A DNA stretch of 64,000 nt from SAR324 cluster bacterium (GCA_028282885.1 JANQGX010000028.1:1-64000); one strand, 5' to 3'. Shown: positions 27,398 to 36,930, counted from the first letter of the stretch. A program made the numbers and translations. Notes: a model not told the origin generated them from the letters alone.

Positions 27398-28750
27398 ATG
27401 AGAAAAATGTTCAAGATACTGATGATATCTCTTTTGATATCATCGGGATTTGCAATGGGATCGTCGGTATTTGCCAGTGCGGATAAGCCGAGAATCCTGA
27501 AGTCTTGTAAACAATGCCACGAGGTTGACGAGAACCAGTTGCGCGGAAAGCTGCAATCCATCTCCAGAAAGGCGGAAACCCTGCAAGTGTTTATGGGAGC
27601 AGCCACCTGGCAGTTAAGGTTCAATAAAGAGACGGAACTTGATGGTGCCAAGGCCATCAATAAAATCGGGAAACTCAAGGAGATCCTGGTTACGTTTGAG
27701 CAAGACGGAGATGAGCTTCTTGCCAAGCAAATTGTAGTTAAACAACCGGCTTCCATTCCTCCCGAATGGATTGTAAAAGCCAAGGATGTGAAAAAGATTG
27801 TTTCCAAAAGCCCGGAAAAGGGAAATTATATGTTGATCGACGCCAGGCCCGGCAAGGTGTTTCTTGAAGGGCATATTCAAGGCGCTGTTTCCAGCTATGA
27901 TGCCCAGTTTGATAAGAATGTGAAAATCCTTCCCGAGAACAAGGACACAATGCTGATCTTCTATTGCGGAGGGGCAACCTGACAACTGAGTCCATCTTCT
28001 GCAAGTAAGGCAGAAAAGCTCGGTTATACGAACATTAAAGTGTTCTCAGGTGGATTACCTGCATGGAAAAAAGGCGGAAACTACGTATATTCCTCACCCA
28101 AGTATCTTGTCAACTCCCGGAAAACCGAAACCCCTGTTGTCGTGATTGATGTCAGAAGCCAGGCAAAAGCAGCCAAGGGTCACATTCCCGGTGCGGTCAG
28201 TTTCACAACTGCCCAGCTTAAAAAGGCCAAAAAACAGTTCCCGAGTGTGAAGGCGGCTCCTGTGGTCATCTATTCGGACAATATGAAGGCGGCCAAGGCA
28301 GCCTTTAAGACGATACGTAAATGGGGCTACAAAAATACTTCCATTATGGTAGGCGGTATAACCGGTTGGACCCAAGCCGGTAATAAGCTGGTCAGTGGTC
28401 AATTGGCAAGCAAGATTGTTTATGTTCCCAAACCGGTCAAAGGCTCCATCGCTGCCAACGATTTCAAAGCAATTGCGAGCAACATGCCTGCTGACGCAGT
28501 TATTCTCGATGTAAGGGATGCTACCGAAGTCGCTGGTGGGATGATCAAGGGTGCGATTCATATCCCCACCCAGGAGGTCGGTGCCAGACTGAGCGAAATT
28601 CCAAGGGGTAAAAAAGTCGTTATTCACTGTAGAACTGGTATCAGGGCTTCAATGGCATATCAGACGTTGAAAGAAAAAGGATTCGACGCATATTTCCTGA
28701 ATGCGAAGATCTCCATCAATCCCGATGGTAGTTTCAAAATCGATTCCTGA
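27398..28750 (+). CDS. Periplasmic triple-rhodanese c-type cytochrome, probable selenoprotein (Sec195)
   Basis: 450 residues if the in-frame TGA at 27980-27982 is read as selenocysteine. A signal peptide (to about Ala28) is followed by the heme motif CKQCH (37-41) and three rhodanese-like units. Unit 1 reads MLIDARPGKVFLEGHIQGA, then FYCGGAT-Sec-QLSPSSASKAEKLGY, then VFSGGLPAW; the TGA falls inside its active-site loop, five residues after Cys190. Unit 2 (VVVIDVRSQAKAAKGHIPGA) has lost its cysteine (VIYSDNMKAA). Unit 3 keeps Cys411 in VVIHCRTGIRAS. Reading frame and domain structure continue unbroken through the TGA. It would carry sulfane sulfur in the periplasm. Alternative: nonsense mutation, considered unlikely. 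Confidence 0.82.
27997..28015 (+). promoter_or_regulatory. SECIS-like hairpin after TGA (rhodanese)
   Basis: TTCTGC (27997-28002) pairs perfectly with GCAGAA (28010-28015) around a 7-nt loop AAGTAAG. The loop begins 20 nt after the TGA, the same spacing as in the YeeE gene. The loop is less like the fdhF consensus than the YeeE one. Confidence 0.6.
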
Positions 28751-28763
28751 TTGATTCTCCCCC

Positions 28764-28786
28764 GAGGCATCCAAAACGGATGCCTC
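28764..28786 (+). terminator. Terminator-like hairpin after the Sec-rhodanese gene
   Basis: GAGGCATCC (28764-28772) pairs perfectly with GGATGCCTC (28778-28786), loop AAAAC. No T-run follows. Confidence 0.5.
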
Positions 28787-28900
28787 ACCCCATCCTGCCC
28801 AATTCCTCTTCTGTTTGCCATACAGAGATTAATATGAAACCATACCTATCATGGCAGCAATAGTCTGTCCGTATGTCGGATCACGTCAGAGGCAACTGAT

Positions 28901-29320
28901 ATGGAAATGAGTTCGGGAAGAAACCTGTTTACCAGGCGTCGATTTTTGAAACTGGCTGCAGTATTGCTTTCAATCTACCCTGCCAAACACTTTGTTGATG
29001 TATTGGATAAAAGCCGTCACAAGCCCAACCGCAACAGGCAGATAACCCTGCCTTTTGACCTTCCCGAAGGTTTGAGTTTCCACGATGAGATTATCGCTAA
29101 TCGAAACGGGGAAACGGTCAGTTTCTTCTCGGCAACTTGTCCCCATCTGGGTTGTCAGATTAACCGTGCGGACGGAAATCGACTGGTCTGTCCCTGCCAC
29201 GGCTCCAGGTTTTCCGACCGGGGAAAGGTGCTAAGCGGTCCATCGGTGAGCGACCTAACCGAGTTACCATTCACAAGAGATCCCGGTTCAGGGAAATTTA
29301 CCGTTCAATTGGCAAATTGA
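28901..29320 (+). CDS. Rieske [2Fe-2S] protein
   Basis: 139 aa. A Tat-like N-terminus (FTRRRFLKLAAVLLS) precedes the soluble Rieske domain with both cluster-binding boxes, CPHLGC and CPCHGS. It is short for a bc1 Rieske subunit but complete in both motifs. The cytochrome b gene follows after 10 nt. Together they form the core of a quinol-oxidising bc-type complex. Confidence 0.92.
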   Translation: MEMSSGRNLFTRRRFLKLAAVLLSIYPAKHFVDVLDKSRHKPNRNRQITLPFDLPEGLSFHDEIIANRNGETVSFFSATCPHLGCQINRADGNRLVCPCHGSRFSDRGKVLSGPSVSDLTELPFTRDPGSGKFTVQLAN

Positions 29321-29330
29321 AGAGGGCGCA

Positions 29331-30251
29331 ATGACCGGACGTTTGTTCATATTCTGGAATCGCTGGTTTCCAAGCTTTGGCGCTCTGGGCTTTGCCTCTT
29401 TCCTGATTGCCGTTGTCAGCGGGATTCCACTGGCGATTTCCTACCAGGTAGATCATGCTTTTGATTCTCTCCAGCTTCTTCAGTTGACCAATCCCGGAGC
29501 CCGGTATTTCAGGTCGCTGCATTACTGGAGCGGTCAGTTGTTCATCCTTACCACTTTTATTCATGTTATCGAACATCTGATCGGCCAAAATGAGAAAAAG
29601 CTGAAACCTGGAGTTTGGTTGAGACTGGTTTTGGCATTATTGTTTGCTCTATTTGTCATGCTCTCGGGGTTTATTCTGAAAGCCGATGCCGAAGGCAGGA
29701 TGGCGGGACAGATCCTGGGGGGGCTGCTAAGTACTATACCTCTGACCGGTGACGGCTTAAAATTGATGGTGCTGGGAAGCTCCGGCGACCTGGATCTGGT
29801 CTACGTTCATCACTTGGTGACGACAACCCTTTTTCTCTGGGTGGTGATTATCGAACATACCCGACGGATCTGGCCGGATCTTCTTTCAACGGTATACAGC
29901 CTGGGGATTTGTACCGTTCTGGCTGTTCTGATCGTCCCGGCACTTGAACTTCCGGATGCCCCCCTGATCAGGGGGCCTTGGTACTTTATCGGTCTTCAGG
30001 AGATCCTGCATTGGATTCAACAACCCTTGGTTGTGATCGGCATTCTATTGATCGTACTTATTCTGTTTATCCTGGTAAGATGGCTTACTGCCGGCAAGGC
30101 CAGCTTAGTTAAGCGGTTTCTCGTGTTTCTGTTATTCATGTATATGGCGCTAACAATAAATAACTGGGTGTTCCGCGATGGCAACTGGAAACAGAGAGTT
30201 CCCGGATTAGCAAGTGATTTTAATGAGGAGATGGAGAACGGTGACAATTAA
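29331..30251 (+). CDS. Cytochrome b of a bc-type complex
   Basis: 306 aa with about eight membrane helices. Heme-ligand histidine pairs are seen in SLHYWSGQLFIL...FIHVIEHLIG and in YVHHLVTTTLFLWVVIIEHTRR. GPWYFIGLQEILHW near residue 220 corresponds to the quinol-site PEWY-containing region but lacks the PEWY tetrapeptide. The Rieske gene precedes it, and the dodecaheme cytochrome gene overlaps its 3' end by 11 nt, so the three are translationally coupled. Confidence 0.87.
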   Translation: MTGRLFIFWNRWFPSFGALGFASFLIAVVSGIPLAISYQVDHAFDSLQLLQLTNPGARYFRSLHYWSGQLFILTTFIHVIEHLIGQNEKKLKPGVWLRLVLALLFALFVMLSGFILKADAEGRMAGQILGGLLSTIPLTGDGLKLMVLGSSGDLDLVYVHHLVTTTLFLWVVIIEHTRRIWPDLLSTVYSLGICTVLAVLIVPALELPDAPLIRGPWYFIGLQEILHWIQQPLVVIGILLIVLILFILVRWLTAGKASLVKRFLVFLLFMYMALTINNWVFRDGNWKQRVPGLASDFNEEMENGDN

Positions 30252-32166
30252 AAAACCGGTGATTCCGGCGGTGATACTTGCTTGTGTCGGGCTGGCATTA
30301 AGTATCTATCAGTTGATCCCCGATCCGGATTTGAAGACGGCAAACCCTGCTGATATTCCGGTTGTTATGCGGCATCGAGAGGGTTGTTTTGTGTGTCACC
30401 AGGATGTCACCGGTTTCGCGGCTTCCCATGATCCCAAGGTACTGGGGTGTTCAACTTGCCACCAGGGAGATCCTCTTTCGTCAGACAAGGACAAGGCGCA
30501 TGAGGGAATGATCCGAATTCCGGGAAGTATGGACACTGTGGAACAGAGTTGCGGGCAGAGCAATTGCCATCGAGATTTGGTCGCCAAGGTGTCAGCATCC
30601 CTGATGGCAACCGGACAAGGGATGGTCTCCGTAAATCGCTATGTCTTCGGGCAGACTTTTTCCCCGGATGGACCGGGACACCTTTCCCACCTGGGTGATT
30701 CGGCAGCGGATACTCACCTGAGGCAACTGTGTGTCACCTGTCACCTTGGATTTCCCAAAAAAGAATATGCCGCAATTGACCAGACCTCAAGGGGTGGAGG
30801 CTGCACAGCCTGCCATATTAATTACACCGGCGAAACGGAGAATCAACTCCAGAACTACCTGGAAACCCGGGAACTGCCAACCAAGCATCCCTCACTCGAT
30901 ATCAGAATCGACAATAACCGTTGTTTCGGATGTCACAGCCGTTCAGCCAGAATTTCCCTTAATTACGAGGGATGGGCCGAGACAGAATTGAAGCCAAAGC
31001 AACTGTCGGAAGGTCATAAATACAGAATCCTACAAGATAAACGGGTACTGGAACACAAAGGGGCGGATATCCATTATGAAAAAGGGATGGTCTGTATTGA
31101 TTGTCACACGGCTCGTGATGCCATGGGCGACGGGACCGTATACAATCACCAGGAGGAGCAGGTGGAGATTTCTTGTGACGATTGCCATACTGCGGACAAA
31201 GGAACTTATGTATCCTATACGGAGCTGGATGCGGATTCCCGGAAAATCGTTGATTTGAAAGGTCGCAGCGACAGGGACAGGCTCAAATACCGATTAACCA
31301 AGCTGACTGGCAAACCCTTCACCAATATCTATCTGGACCAGGATGGTAACCAGGTGTTTCAGGGGAAGCTGGATGAGAATACCCGGGAAATGAAGCCTCC
31401 GGCAGCTTCCTGTACCGAGATTGAAGGGCATGATCGCCTGACCTGTCAATCCTGCCATACGGCCTGGGCCCCGACCTGTATTAATTGTCACACTCAATTT
31501 GAAGCGCAGAAATCACGAAAGGACCACTATACCGGCGAGCCGATATTGGGAGTCTGGAAGGAATACAAGAGCGAACTGCTGGCCATTCCCCCTGCGTTGG
31601 GTGTTCGTTTGGATAAAAAAAGAAAAAAAGAGGTGGTGGATACCTTCATCCCCGGAATGATCCTAACCATCGGCGGCTTGAGAGATAACAAACCGGATCG
31701 TTCTTCCTCCCTGACCAGGAAGAACCGACGGGTTGATCTGTTTCAGAGAATGTTTTCGCCGACCTTTTCTCACACCATTACAAGCAACACCCGATCCTGC
31801 GAATCCTGCCACCAGGATCCCTGGTCTGTTGGCTTGGGACAGGGGAAGATTGTCTATTCGGCTGAAGATCCTTCTAAAAAACGTTCAGGCGTTTTTTTTC
31901 GATCACATCAGAAACTTCATCCGGAAGACGGTCTTCCCAGGGACGCCTGGACCGGTTTCATGATCAATCGAACTCGACGGGTTTCGACTCGAACAGGTGC
32001 CAGACCTTTTAATCGCGATGAACAATGGCAAATTCTCAGGGTTGGTCGCTGCCTGAAATGTCATGAACCTGATGAGAAGAACATGAATGCTGTCTATCTC
32101 AATTTTGTCGAAGCCGATAAAAACCGACCACAAGTCTGCAACTCCGATGATTTTTTGATTGATTAG
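30241..32166 (+). CDS. Dodecaheme c-type cytochrome
   Basis: 641 aa with one N-terminal membrane helix (about residues 6-26) that anchors it to the periplasmic face. Twelve heme-attachment sites are visible: eleven CxxCH (CFVCH, CSTCH, CVTCH, CTACH, CFGCH, CIDCH, CDDCH, CQSCH, CINCH, CESCH, CLKCH) and one CGQSNCH with four residues between the cysteines. The GTG start at 30241 has GGAG 6 nt upstream and overlaps the cytochrome b stop. It replaces cytochrome c1 in this complex, resembling anaerobic multiheme quinol-oxidising or -reducing modules. Electron partner unknown. Confidence 0.88.
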   Translation: MTIKKPVIPAVILACVGLALSIYQLIPDPDLKTANPADIPVVMRHREGCFVCHQDVTGFAASHDPKVLGCSTCHQGDPLSSDKDKAHEGMIRIPGSMDTVEQSCGQSNCHRDLVAKVSASLMATGQGMVSVNRYVFGQTFSPDGPGHLSHLGDSAADTHLRQLCVTCHLGFPKKEYAAIDQTSRGGGCTACHINYTGETENQLQNYLETRELPTKHPSLDIRIDNNRCFGCHSRSARISLNYEGWAETELKPKQLSEGHKYRILQDKRVLEHKGADIHYEKGMVCIDCHTARDAMGDGTVYNHQEEQVEISCDDCHTADKGTYVSYTELDADSRKIVDLKGRSDRDRLKYRLTKLTGKPFTNIYLDQDGNQVFQGKLDENTREMKPPAASCTEIEGHDRLTCQSCHTAWAPTCINCHTQFEAQKSRKDHYTGEPILGVWKEYKSELLAIPPALGVRLDKKRKKEVVDTFIPGMILTIGGLRDNKPDRSSSLTRKNRRVDLFQRMFSPTFSHTITSNTRSCESCHQDPWSVGLGQGKIVYSAEDPSKKRSGVFFRSHQKLHPEDGLPRDAWTGFMINRTRRVSTRTGARPFNRDEQWQILRVGRCLKCHEPDEKNMNAVYLNFVEADKNRPQVCNSDDFLID

Positions 32167-32273
32167 ATGATGAAAGTCGACCAGGAGTCGTTCACAACTC
32201 ATGCCCGGGCAGGGAGCAAGGTTTGGAAAGCTAAAGAGAGGTGAGAGAAGACCGGTTGAGCTGAAAACTGATA

Positions 32274-32296
32274 CCTGAAGGCTTGAGGCCTTCAGG
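32274..32296. terminator. Terminator between convergent operons
   Basis: CCTGAAGGC (32274-32282) pairs perfectly with GCCTTCAGG (32288-32296), loop TTGAG, between the cytochrome gene and tctB. There is no strong T-run. Confidence 0.55.
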
Positions 32297-32304
32297 CAGT
32301 TGTA

Positions 32305-32760
32305 TCATACCTCCGCTTCAAACCAGGACCCCGTAGGTAGGGGAACCTGCAATACATGATAAAAAATCAGGTAGAATAGGGTTACTACGATGATGCTGAG
32401 CAGAACGGATTGCAGGATGTTCTTTTTCGAAAAGGGATCGTCTCCCAGGTAAAGATTAAACACTGCATAAAACACATAACTGGCAGGTAGAAACCCACTG
32501 AATGGCATAAATCCCAGGTAGATCATCAAGATAATGATTCCGATGATCACGCTGTTGCGCTCTACGGTATCCTTGAAAAAAACGATCTTTTCAGGCTTTA
32601 TCAATCCTTTTATGAAGATGATAATACTGAAAATGACAATGACGACGAGAACATAGTCGACAAAAACACCACCCAGGGGGCTCAGTTCCCGTGTTACGTA
32701 ATAAACGATGGCAGCGATCAGCAGACAGGCACTGCTTACAATAATATCCGAATTAAGCAT
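32305..32760 (-). CDS. tctB: TTT transporter small membrane subunit
   Basis: 151 aa with four membrane helices, the TctB pattern of tripartite tricarboxylate transporters. The start at 32760 has GAGGAGGG upstream and overlaps the tctA stop by 8 nt. Order suyA-suyB-tctC-tctA-tctB on one strand indicates a single operon, so its cargo is probably a sulfonate. Confidence 0.85.
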   Translation of the reverse strand: MLNSDIIVSSACLLIAAIVYYVTRELSPLGGVFVDYVLVVIVIFSIIIFIKGLIKPEKIVFFKDTVERNSVIIGIIILMIYLGFMPFSGFLPASYVFYAVFNLYLGDDPFSKKNILQSVLLSIIVVTLFYLIFYHVLQVPLPTGSWFEAEV

Positions 32761-34285
32761 GTGATCCCTCCTCGCTGAGTGTTGACTTTCTTTTCCTGGC
32801 CTTCCAGGAAGCATACAACGGCCACAGGGCAGACAGGAGACAGAACGATATCAAAACCAGGCTGATGGGGCGGAAAACCATGTAAGAAACCACCCCGCCT
32901 GCCGCTCTTCCAGCCAGCATCGACTGGACCAGACCTTCTTCGGCAAAGGGGCCGAGTATCAGACCCAGAACAATAGGCGCCGGGTGAAATTTCAGCTTGC
33001 TGCTGACATACCCCAGGATACCGAAGACGAACATGATCCAGACATCGAGCATGCTGTTCCGAATCGAATAGGAGCCAAGTACTGTCATAAAAAGAATGGC
33101 CGGAGCCAGGAATCGGGACGGTATGTTGATAATACGCGCAAACACAAAAGATCCGAAACTACCGATAAAGGTTACCAGGAAAGCAGCCGTCAACAAACCC
33201 ATGATGAAGGCGAAGGTGATATCGGCATGCGTGGTAAACAGTTCCGCACCGGGTTTCATCCCATGCAGCATTAAAGCTCCCAGAATAACGGCGGCTGGCG
33301 GCGATCCTGGAATACCGAGGGTCAGCAGGGGAATTAGCGATCCCGGGGCCATTGCCGAATTGGCAGCTTCTGATGCAGCCACTCCTTTAACGGTTCCCTT
33401 ACCGTATTCTTCCGAATTCTTATCCCAGCGCACCGCCTCGTTATAGGAGACCATACTGGCTATATTTCCTCCGGCTCCCGGGGCAAAACCGATAATGGTC
33501 CCGATAGCGGACGAGCGTAGCATTAATACCGGTCTTTTGATCAGGGTGGAAATAACCTCCTTGACGACGCCAAGAGTGGGTTTCACCTTTTCAGATGAGT
33601 AGGTTGCCCTGCGTTGTCCGATAACGCTGGTCAGAATCTCCGGAAGACAGAAAAAACCGATCAGCGCCACAATCAGTGCCACACCTGCCTGCAGGTCCGG
33701 GAAACCGAAGGTCAACCTGACATCACCTCCGATTGGCGCCATTCCGATAGTGCTTAATAACAAGCCAACGGCTCCTGCCAGCAAATCCTTGAAGATAAAA
33801 CCGCTGGAGAGGGTACTGATGATGGTTAAACCGAATATGGCTAGCCAGAAATACTCAGGAGGGCCAAACATAAGTGAGGCAATTGCCAACGGAGGAGCTG
33901 CCAGTGCCAGGACCACGTTAGCCGTCAGTGATCCGTATGAGGATGAGAAAGCCGCAGCCACCAGACCGTGTTGTGCCTTTCCTTTTTGAGAGAGGGCGAA
34001 GCCGTCAAAAGTTGTGGCTATGGCTGCCGGTGTTCCGGGGGTATTAATCAGGATAGCCGGAATGGCATCACCATACATGGCCCCGACATAAATACCGGCC
34101 AGCATGATGAGTCCCATGGCAGGGGCCATGGTAAAAGTAAAGGGAACCAAAAGGGCCAGGCCCATCGTTGCTGTCAGGCCGGGAAGGGCTCCGAAAACAA
34201 TTCCCATGAAAACGCCAAAGAACAGGAACAAGAAATTCTGCCATTCAAATACCTGTGCCAGTCCCAACAGAACAGAATCAAACAT
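32753..34285 (-). CDS. tctA: TTT transporter large membrane subunit
   Basis: 510 aa with about 12 helices. Typical TctA motifs are present: GIVFGALPGLTATMGLALLVPFTF near the N-terminus, GAMYGDAIPAILINTPGTPAA near residue 60, and the related LLTLGIPGSPPAAVILGAL in the second half. The start at 34285 (MFDSVLLGL) has GGAG at suitable distance; a longer frame upstream lacks one. It forms the permease with TctB and receives substrate from TctC. Confidence 0.93.
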   Translation of the reverse strand: MFDSVLLGLAQVFEWQNFLFLFFGVFMGIVFGALPGLTATMGLALLVPFTFTMAPAMGLIMLAGIYVGAMYGDAIPAILINTPGTPAAIATTFDGFALSQKGKAQHGLVAAAFSSSYGSLTANVVLALAAPPLAIASLMFGPPEYFWLAIFGLTIISTLSSGFIFKDLLAGAVGLLLSTIGMAPIGGDVRLTFGFPDLQAGVALIVALIGFFCLPEILTSVIGQRRATYSSEKVKPTLGVVKEVISTLIKRPVLMLRSSAIGTIIGFAPGAGGNIASMVSYNEAVRWDKNSEEYGKGTVKGVAASEAANSAMAPGSLIPLLTLGIPGSPPAAVILGALMLHGMKPGAELFTTHADITFAFIMGLLTAAFLVTFIGSFGSFVFARIINIPSRFLAPAILFMTVLGSYSIRNSMLDVWIMFVFGILGYVSSKLKFHPAPIVLGLILGPFAEEGLVQSMLAGRAAGGVVSYMVFRPISLVLISFCLLSALWPLYASWKARKRKSTLSEEGSHA

Positions 34286-34355
34286 CAGATAATCTCCGCT
34301 TTGATTGATAAGGGACCCCAACAGTCGCGGCCCCTTAAGGATGAAAGTGAATCAA

Positions 34356-35303
34356 CTACTTGAATTCCTTGACAACAGGAGCCCATTCTTTCACTTTAGC
34401 GTTGATATACGCCTGAGACTCTTCCGCATTCATGGCGATTGGCACGAAGCCGGCATCCAGCATCTGCTGCTTGACTTCCGGGTCGTTGGTAATACTGAGG
34501 AAAGCCTTTTCCAGGGTCTTAACTACATTGGCAGGAGTCCCGGGAGGCACACCTGCTCCCCTGTCGATGGATGCCATCAGGTTAAAACCCTTGCTCTTGA
34601 AAGTCGGAACTTCCGGCATGGGCTGAAAAGGTTTCTCGGTTCCGAATCCCAGAACGCGAATCTTGTCCCGATGTTGGTAGAGATCGTTGGAGTTGGCCCA
34701 GAGAGCCATTACGTGTTTTCCCAGGAAAGCGGCAACGCTGGGGGCAGCACCCTTGTAGGGGACGTATGTCAGCTTGATACCGGCCATTTTCTGGAACTGC
34801 AGGTAGGCAATGTGGTGACCGGACCAGGTTCCCGATCCAGCGCAGGTAACAGCGCCCGGGTTTTTCTTGGCGAATTCAATCAGATCCTCCAGGGTGTTAA
34901 ATCGTGAGTCTTTCATGACCGCCAGACCGATCGGAGTGGCCTGGAAAAGGGCCACCGGTACAAGCTGTTCCGTCCTGTAACCGGCGTTGCCTCTTGCCAG
35001 CGGCTGCAATACGATATGGGGAATGTTGATACCGGACATAAAGTAGCCGTTTGCTTTCTGCTTGATCAGGTTTGCCCAGCCAACTGAACCGCCACCGCCG
35101 GGTTTGTACTGGATAATCACTTTCACTCCCAAAGCCTTCTCAAGACGGGGTTGCTGTCTGCGTGCTTCCACATCAGACTGTCCCCCGGGATTGAATGGAA
35201 TCTGGTACGTTATCGACCTGGTTGGAAATTCTGCGAACGCGGACGGAATTGCCAGAAAGGCAGCACCGAACAAAGCTATACAAAGTGTCAAGAACCTTTT
35301 CAT
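34356..35303 (-). CDS. tctC: TTT transporter periplasmic binding protein
   Basis: 315 aa. A signal peptide (MKRFLTLCIALFGAAFLAIPSAFA) precedes the Bug/TctC fold. Characteristic parts are YQIPFNPGGQSDVEARRQQPRLEKALG, VIIQYKPGGGGSVGWANL and AGIKLTYVPYKGAAPSVAAFLGKHV. A strong ribosome site (GGAGGAG) precedes the ATG. It is 183 nt downstream of suyB. Sulfolactate is the likely ligand by context. Confidence 0.92.
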   Translation of the reverse strand: MKRFLTLCIALFGAAFLAIPSAFAEFPTRSITYQIPFNPGGQSDVEARRQQPRLEKALGVKVIIQYKPGGGGSVGWANLIKQKANGYFMSGINIPHIVLQPLARGNAGYRTEQLVPVALFQATPIGLAVMKDSRFNTLEDLIEFAKKNPGAVTCAGSGTWSGHHIAYLQFQKMAGIKLTYVPYKGAAPSVAAFLGKHVMALWANSNDLYQHRDKIRVLGFGTEKPFQPMPEVPTFKSKGFNLMASIDRGAGVPPGTPANVVKTLEKAFLSITNDPEVKQQMLDAGFVPIAMNAEESQAYINAKVKEWAPVVKEFK

Positions 35304-35486
35304 TTTACTCCTCCGTTTTTAATGGATTGAAACTCAACTCATTTAAAATGCATTTAACTTCACATCGGATTTATGAAAAACACAATCCGGAGAAAGCAGC
35401 GTCAAGGCTAGAACGACCTGCACTGCTTTCAATCAGAATTTGGGCCACCGGAAAGAAGGTTTTCACCCGGCGCCCGGAATCGCATC

Positions 35487-36650
35487 TTATGCACTGCGGT
35501 ACAACTTGGTCAGAACGAACTCTTCATGACCCAGAACTTCCTGGTCGGTCAGCTTGCCTTCGCAGGTCTCAACCAGGACATCAATCAGGTTGTCACCCGA
35601 CTGATCCAATGTCATTTCGCCTCTCAAAATGGCTGAACAATCATAGTCGATATGTTCCGACATGGTTTCCACAGTGAGTGGGTTGGCGGTCAGTTTAATT
35701 ACCGGCTCGATAGGATTGCCGATGATATTACCCTGCCCGGTGGGGAAAAAGTGAGCCACGAATCCTGCTGCGGCCCACAAGGTAACTGCTTCCGCTGCGG
35801 CGGATGAAGTATCCATAAACCATAGTCCTGCCCCGTCCGGTTCTTCGGCGGGTTCCAGGACACCAACGTATTGAATGCTCTTTCCGATTTTCTGCATGTT
35901 GCCGAAAGCTTTCTCCTCGATAGTGGTCAATCCACCCCTGATGTTTCCCTTGGTGGGCTGTGAACCGGAAAGGTCATCGGTCTTGCATTCGTTGATAAAA
36001 TCGTTATAGGCATTCCAGGTATCCATGAACTTCTCTCCGATTTCCGGAGTGGCGGCCCTTTCCTTACAAACCAGCTCGGCACCGGTAATCTCTGAAGTTT
36101 CACCAAAAGAGCAGGTAGAGCCAATACCAACCAGTTTTTCCAGGGCATTTCCCACTGTCGGGTTGGAAGCCAGACCTGAAGTAGTATCTGATTCGCCACA
36201 CTTTACGGATACCCAGATTTCAGAAAGGTCGCAGGGTTCACGTTTGAGAGTGGAAGCCCATTGCACATACTCCTTGGCTTTCCAACTGGCAGCAGCGATT
36301 GTGCCGATATCTCCTGTTCTTTCGATGGAGAAGCCCGTTACAGGCTTACCGGTCTTTTTGATGCCTTCGACGATGATATTGGTCCAATCCGGTTCGATGC
36401 CGATGACAACGACAGCAGCAACGTTAGGATTTGCTCCCGTGCCGATGATGGTGCGGAAGAAAAGCTTCAGGTCTTCACCGAACTGCAACCTGCCATATGC
36501 GTGAGGTATTGCTTTACAACCCTTGATATTATTGGCTACGGCTTCACAGGCGGCGTTTGACAGGTCATCCAGAGGAAGTACGAGAACATGGTTGCGAATA
36601 CCGACTCTTCCATTTTCTCTGCGATAAGCCATAATTTTCTTGTTTTCCAT
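35487..36650 (-). CDS. suyB: (2R)-sulfolactate sulfo-lyase large subunit
   Basis: 387 aa UxaA/GarD-family lyase. The N-terminus [20 protein letters not shown] and the stretches [48 protein letters not shown] and [21 protein letters not shown] fit SuyB better than altronate or galactarate dehydratase. SuyAB cleaves sulfolactate to pyruvate and sulfite. Conserved cysteines in KCGES and elsewhere fit an iron-dependent site. The start at 36650 has AGGTGG upstream and follows suyA directly. Assignment against other UxaA members is from motif memory and from the SAF partner plus TTT transporter. Confidence 0.85.
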   Translation of the reverse strand: MENKKIMAYRRENGRVGIRNHVLVLPLDDLSNAACEAVANNIKGCKAIPHAYGRLQFGEDLKLFFRTIIGTGANPNVAAVVVIGIEPDWTNIIVEGIKKTGKPVTGFSIERTGDIGTIAAASWKAKEYVQWASTLKREPCDLSEIWVSVKCGESDTTSGLASNPTVGNALEKLVGIGSTCSFGETSEITGAELVCKERAATPEIGEKFMDTWNAYNDFINECKTDDLSGSQPTKGNIRGGLTTIEEKAFGNMQKIGKSIQYVGVLEPAEEPDGAGLWFMDTSSAAAEAVTLWAAAGFVAHFFPTGQGNIIGNPIEPVIKLTANPLTVETMSEHIDYDCSAILRGEMTLDQSGDNLIDVLVETCEGKLTDQEVLGHEEFVLTKLYRSA

Positions 36651-36651
36651 T

Positions 36652-36930
36652 TTACCACCTCTTTGTTTTGAGATTTTGAATATGAACATGATCACCCACA
36701 CCGATTGCTTCTACAACCTTGCCAATATCGTGTCCGTATTTAATGACAGATTCATCAACCTTATGTTCAACCAAGGCGATTTTATGTCCCAGGGGAATAT
36801 CATGTACGGCCTTTATATCAATTTTATCCTGGCTGTCCATGTAGAGACCGGCTGCAGTTTCACCCGCCTTTATATCCACAGTTGCCACACCGACGGTATC
36901 GGCTTTTTCGTGAATCAGAAATTGAATCAT
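36652..36930 (-). CDS. suyA: (2R)-sulfolactate sulfo-lyase small (SAF) subunit
   Basis: 92 aa SAF-domain protein. [49 protein letters not shown] and the end [12 protein letters not shown] match the N-terminal SAF domain of altronate dehydratases and SuyA. In the SuyAB enzyme this is a separate subunit, as here. TTGGAGGATATTCA precedes the ATG. It is the first gene of the suyAB-tctCAB operon, about 330 nt downstream of a sigma-54 promoter. Confidence 0.87.
   Translation of the reverse strand: MIQFLIHEKADTVGVATVDIKAGETAAGLYMDSQDKIDIKAVHDIPLGHKIALVEHKVDESVIKYGHDIGKVVEAIGVGDHVHIQNLKTKRW

Noticed and set aside
35487..36930. Altronate or galactarate dehydratase (UxaA/GarD)
   Set aside because: Separate SAF subunit, SuyB-like motifs and lack of any uronate or sugar-acid genes favour SuyAB.
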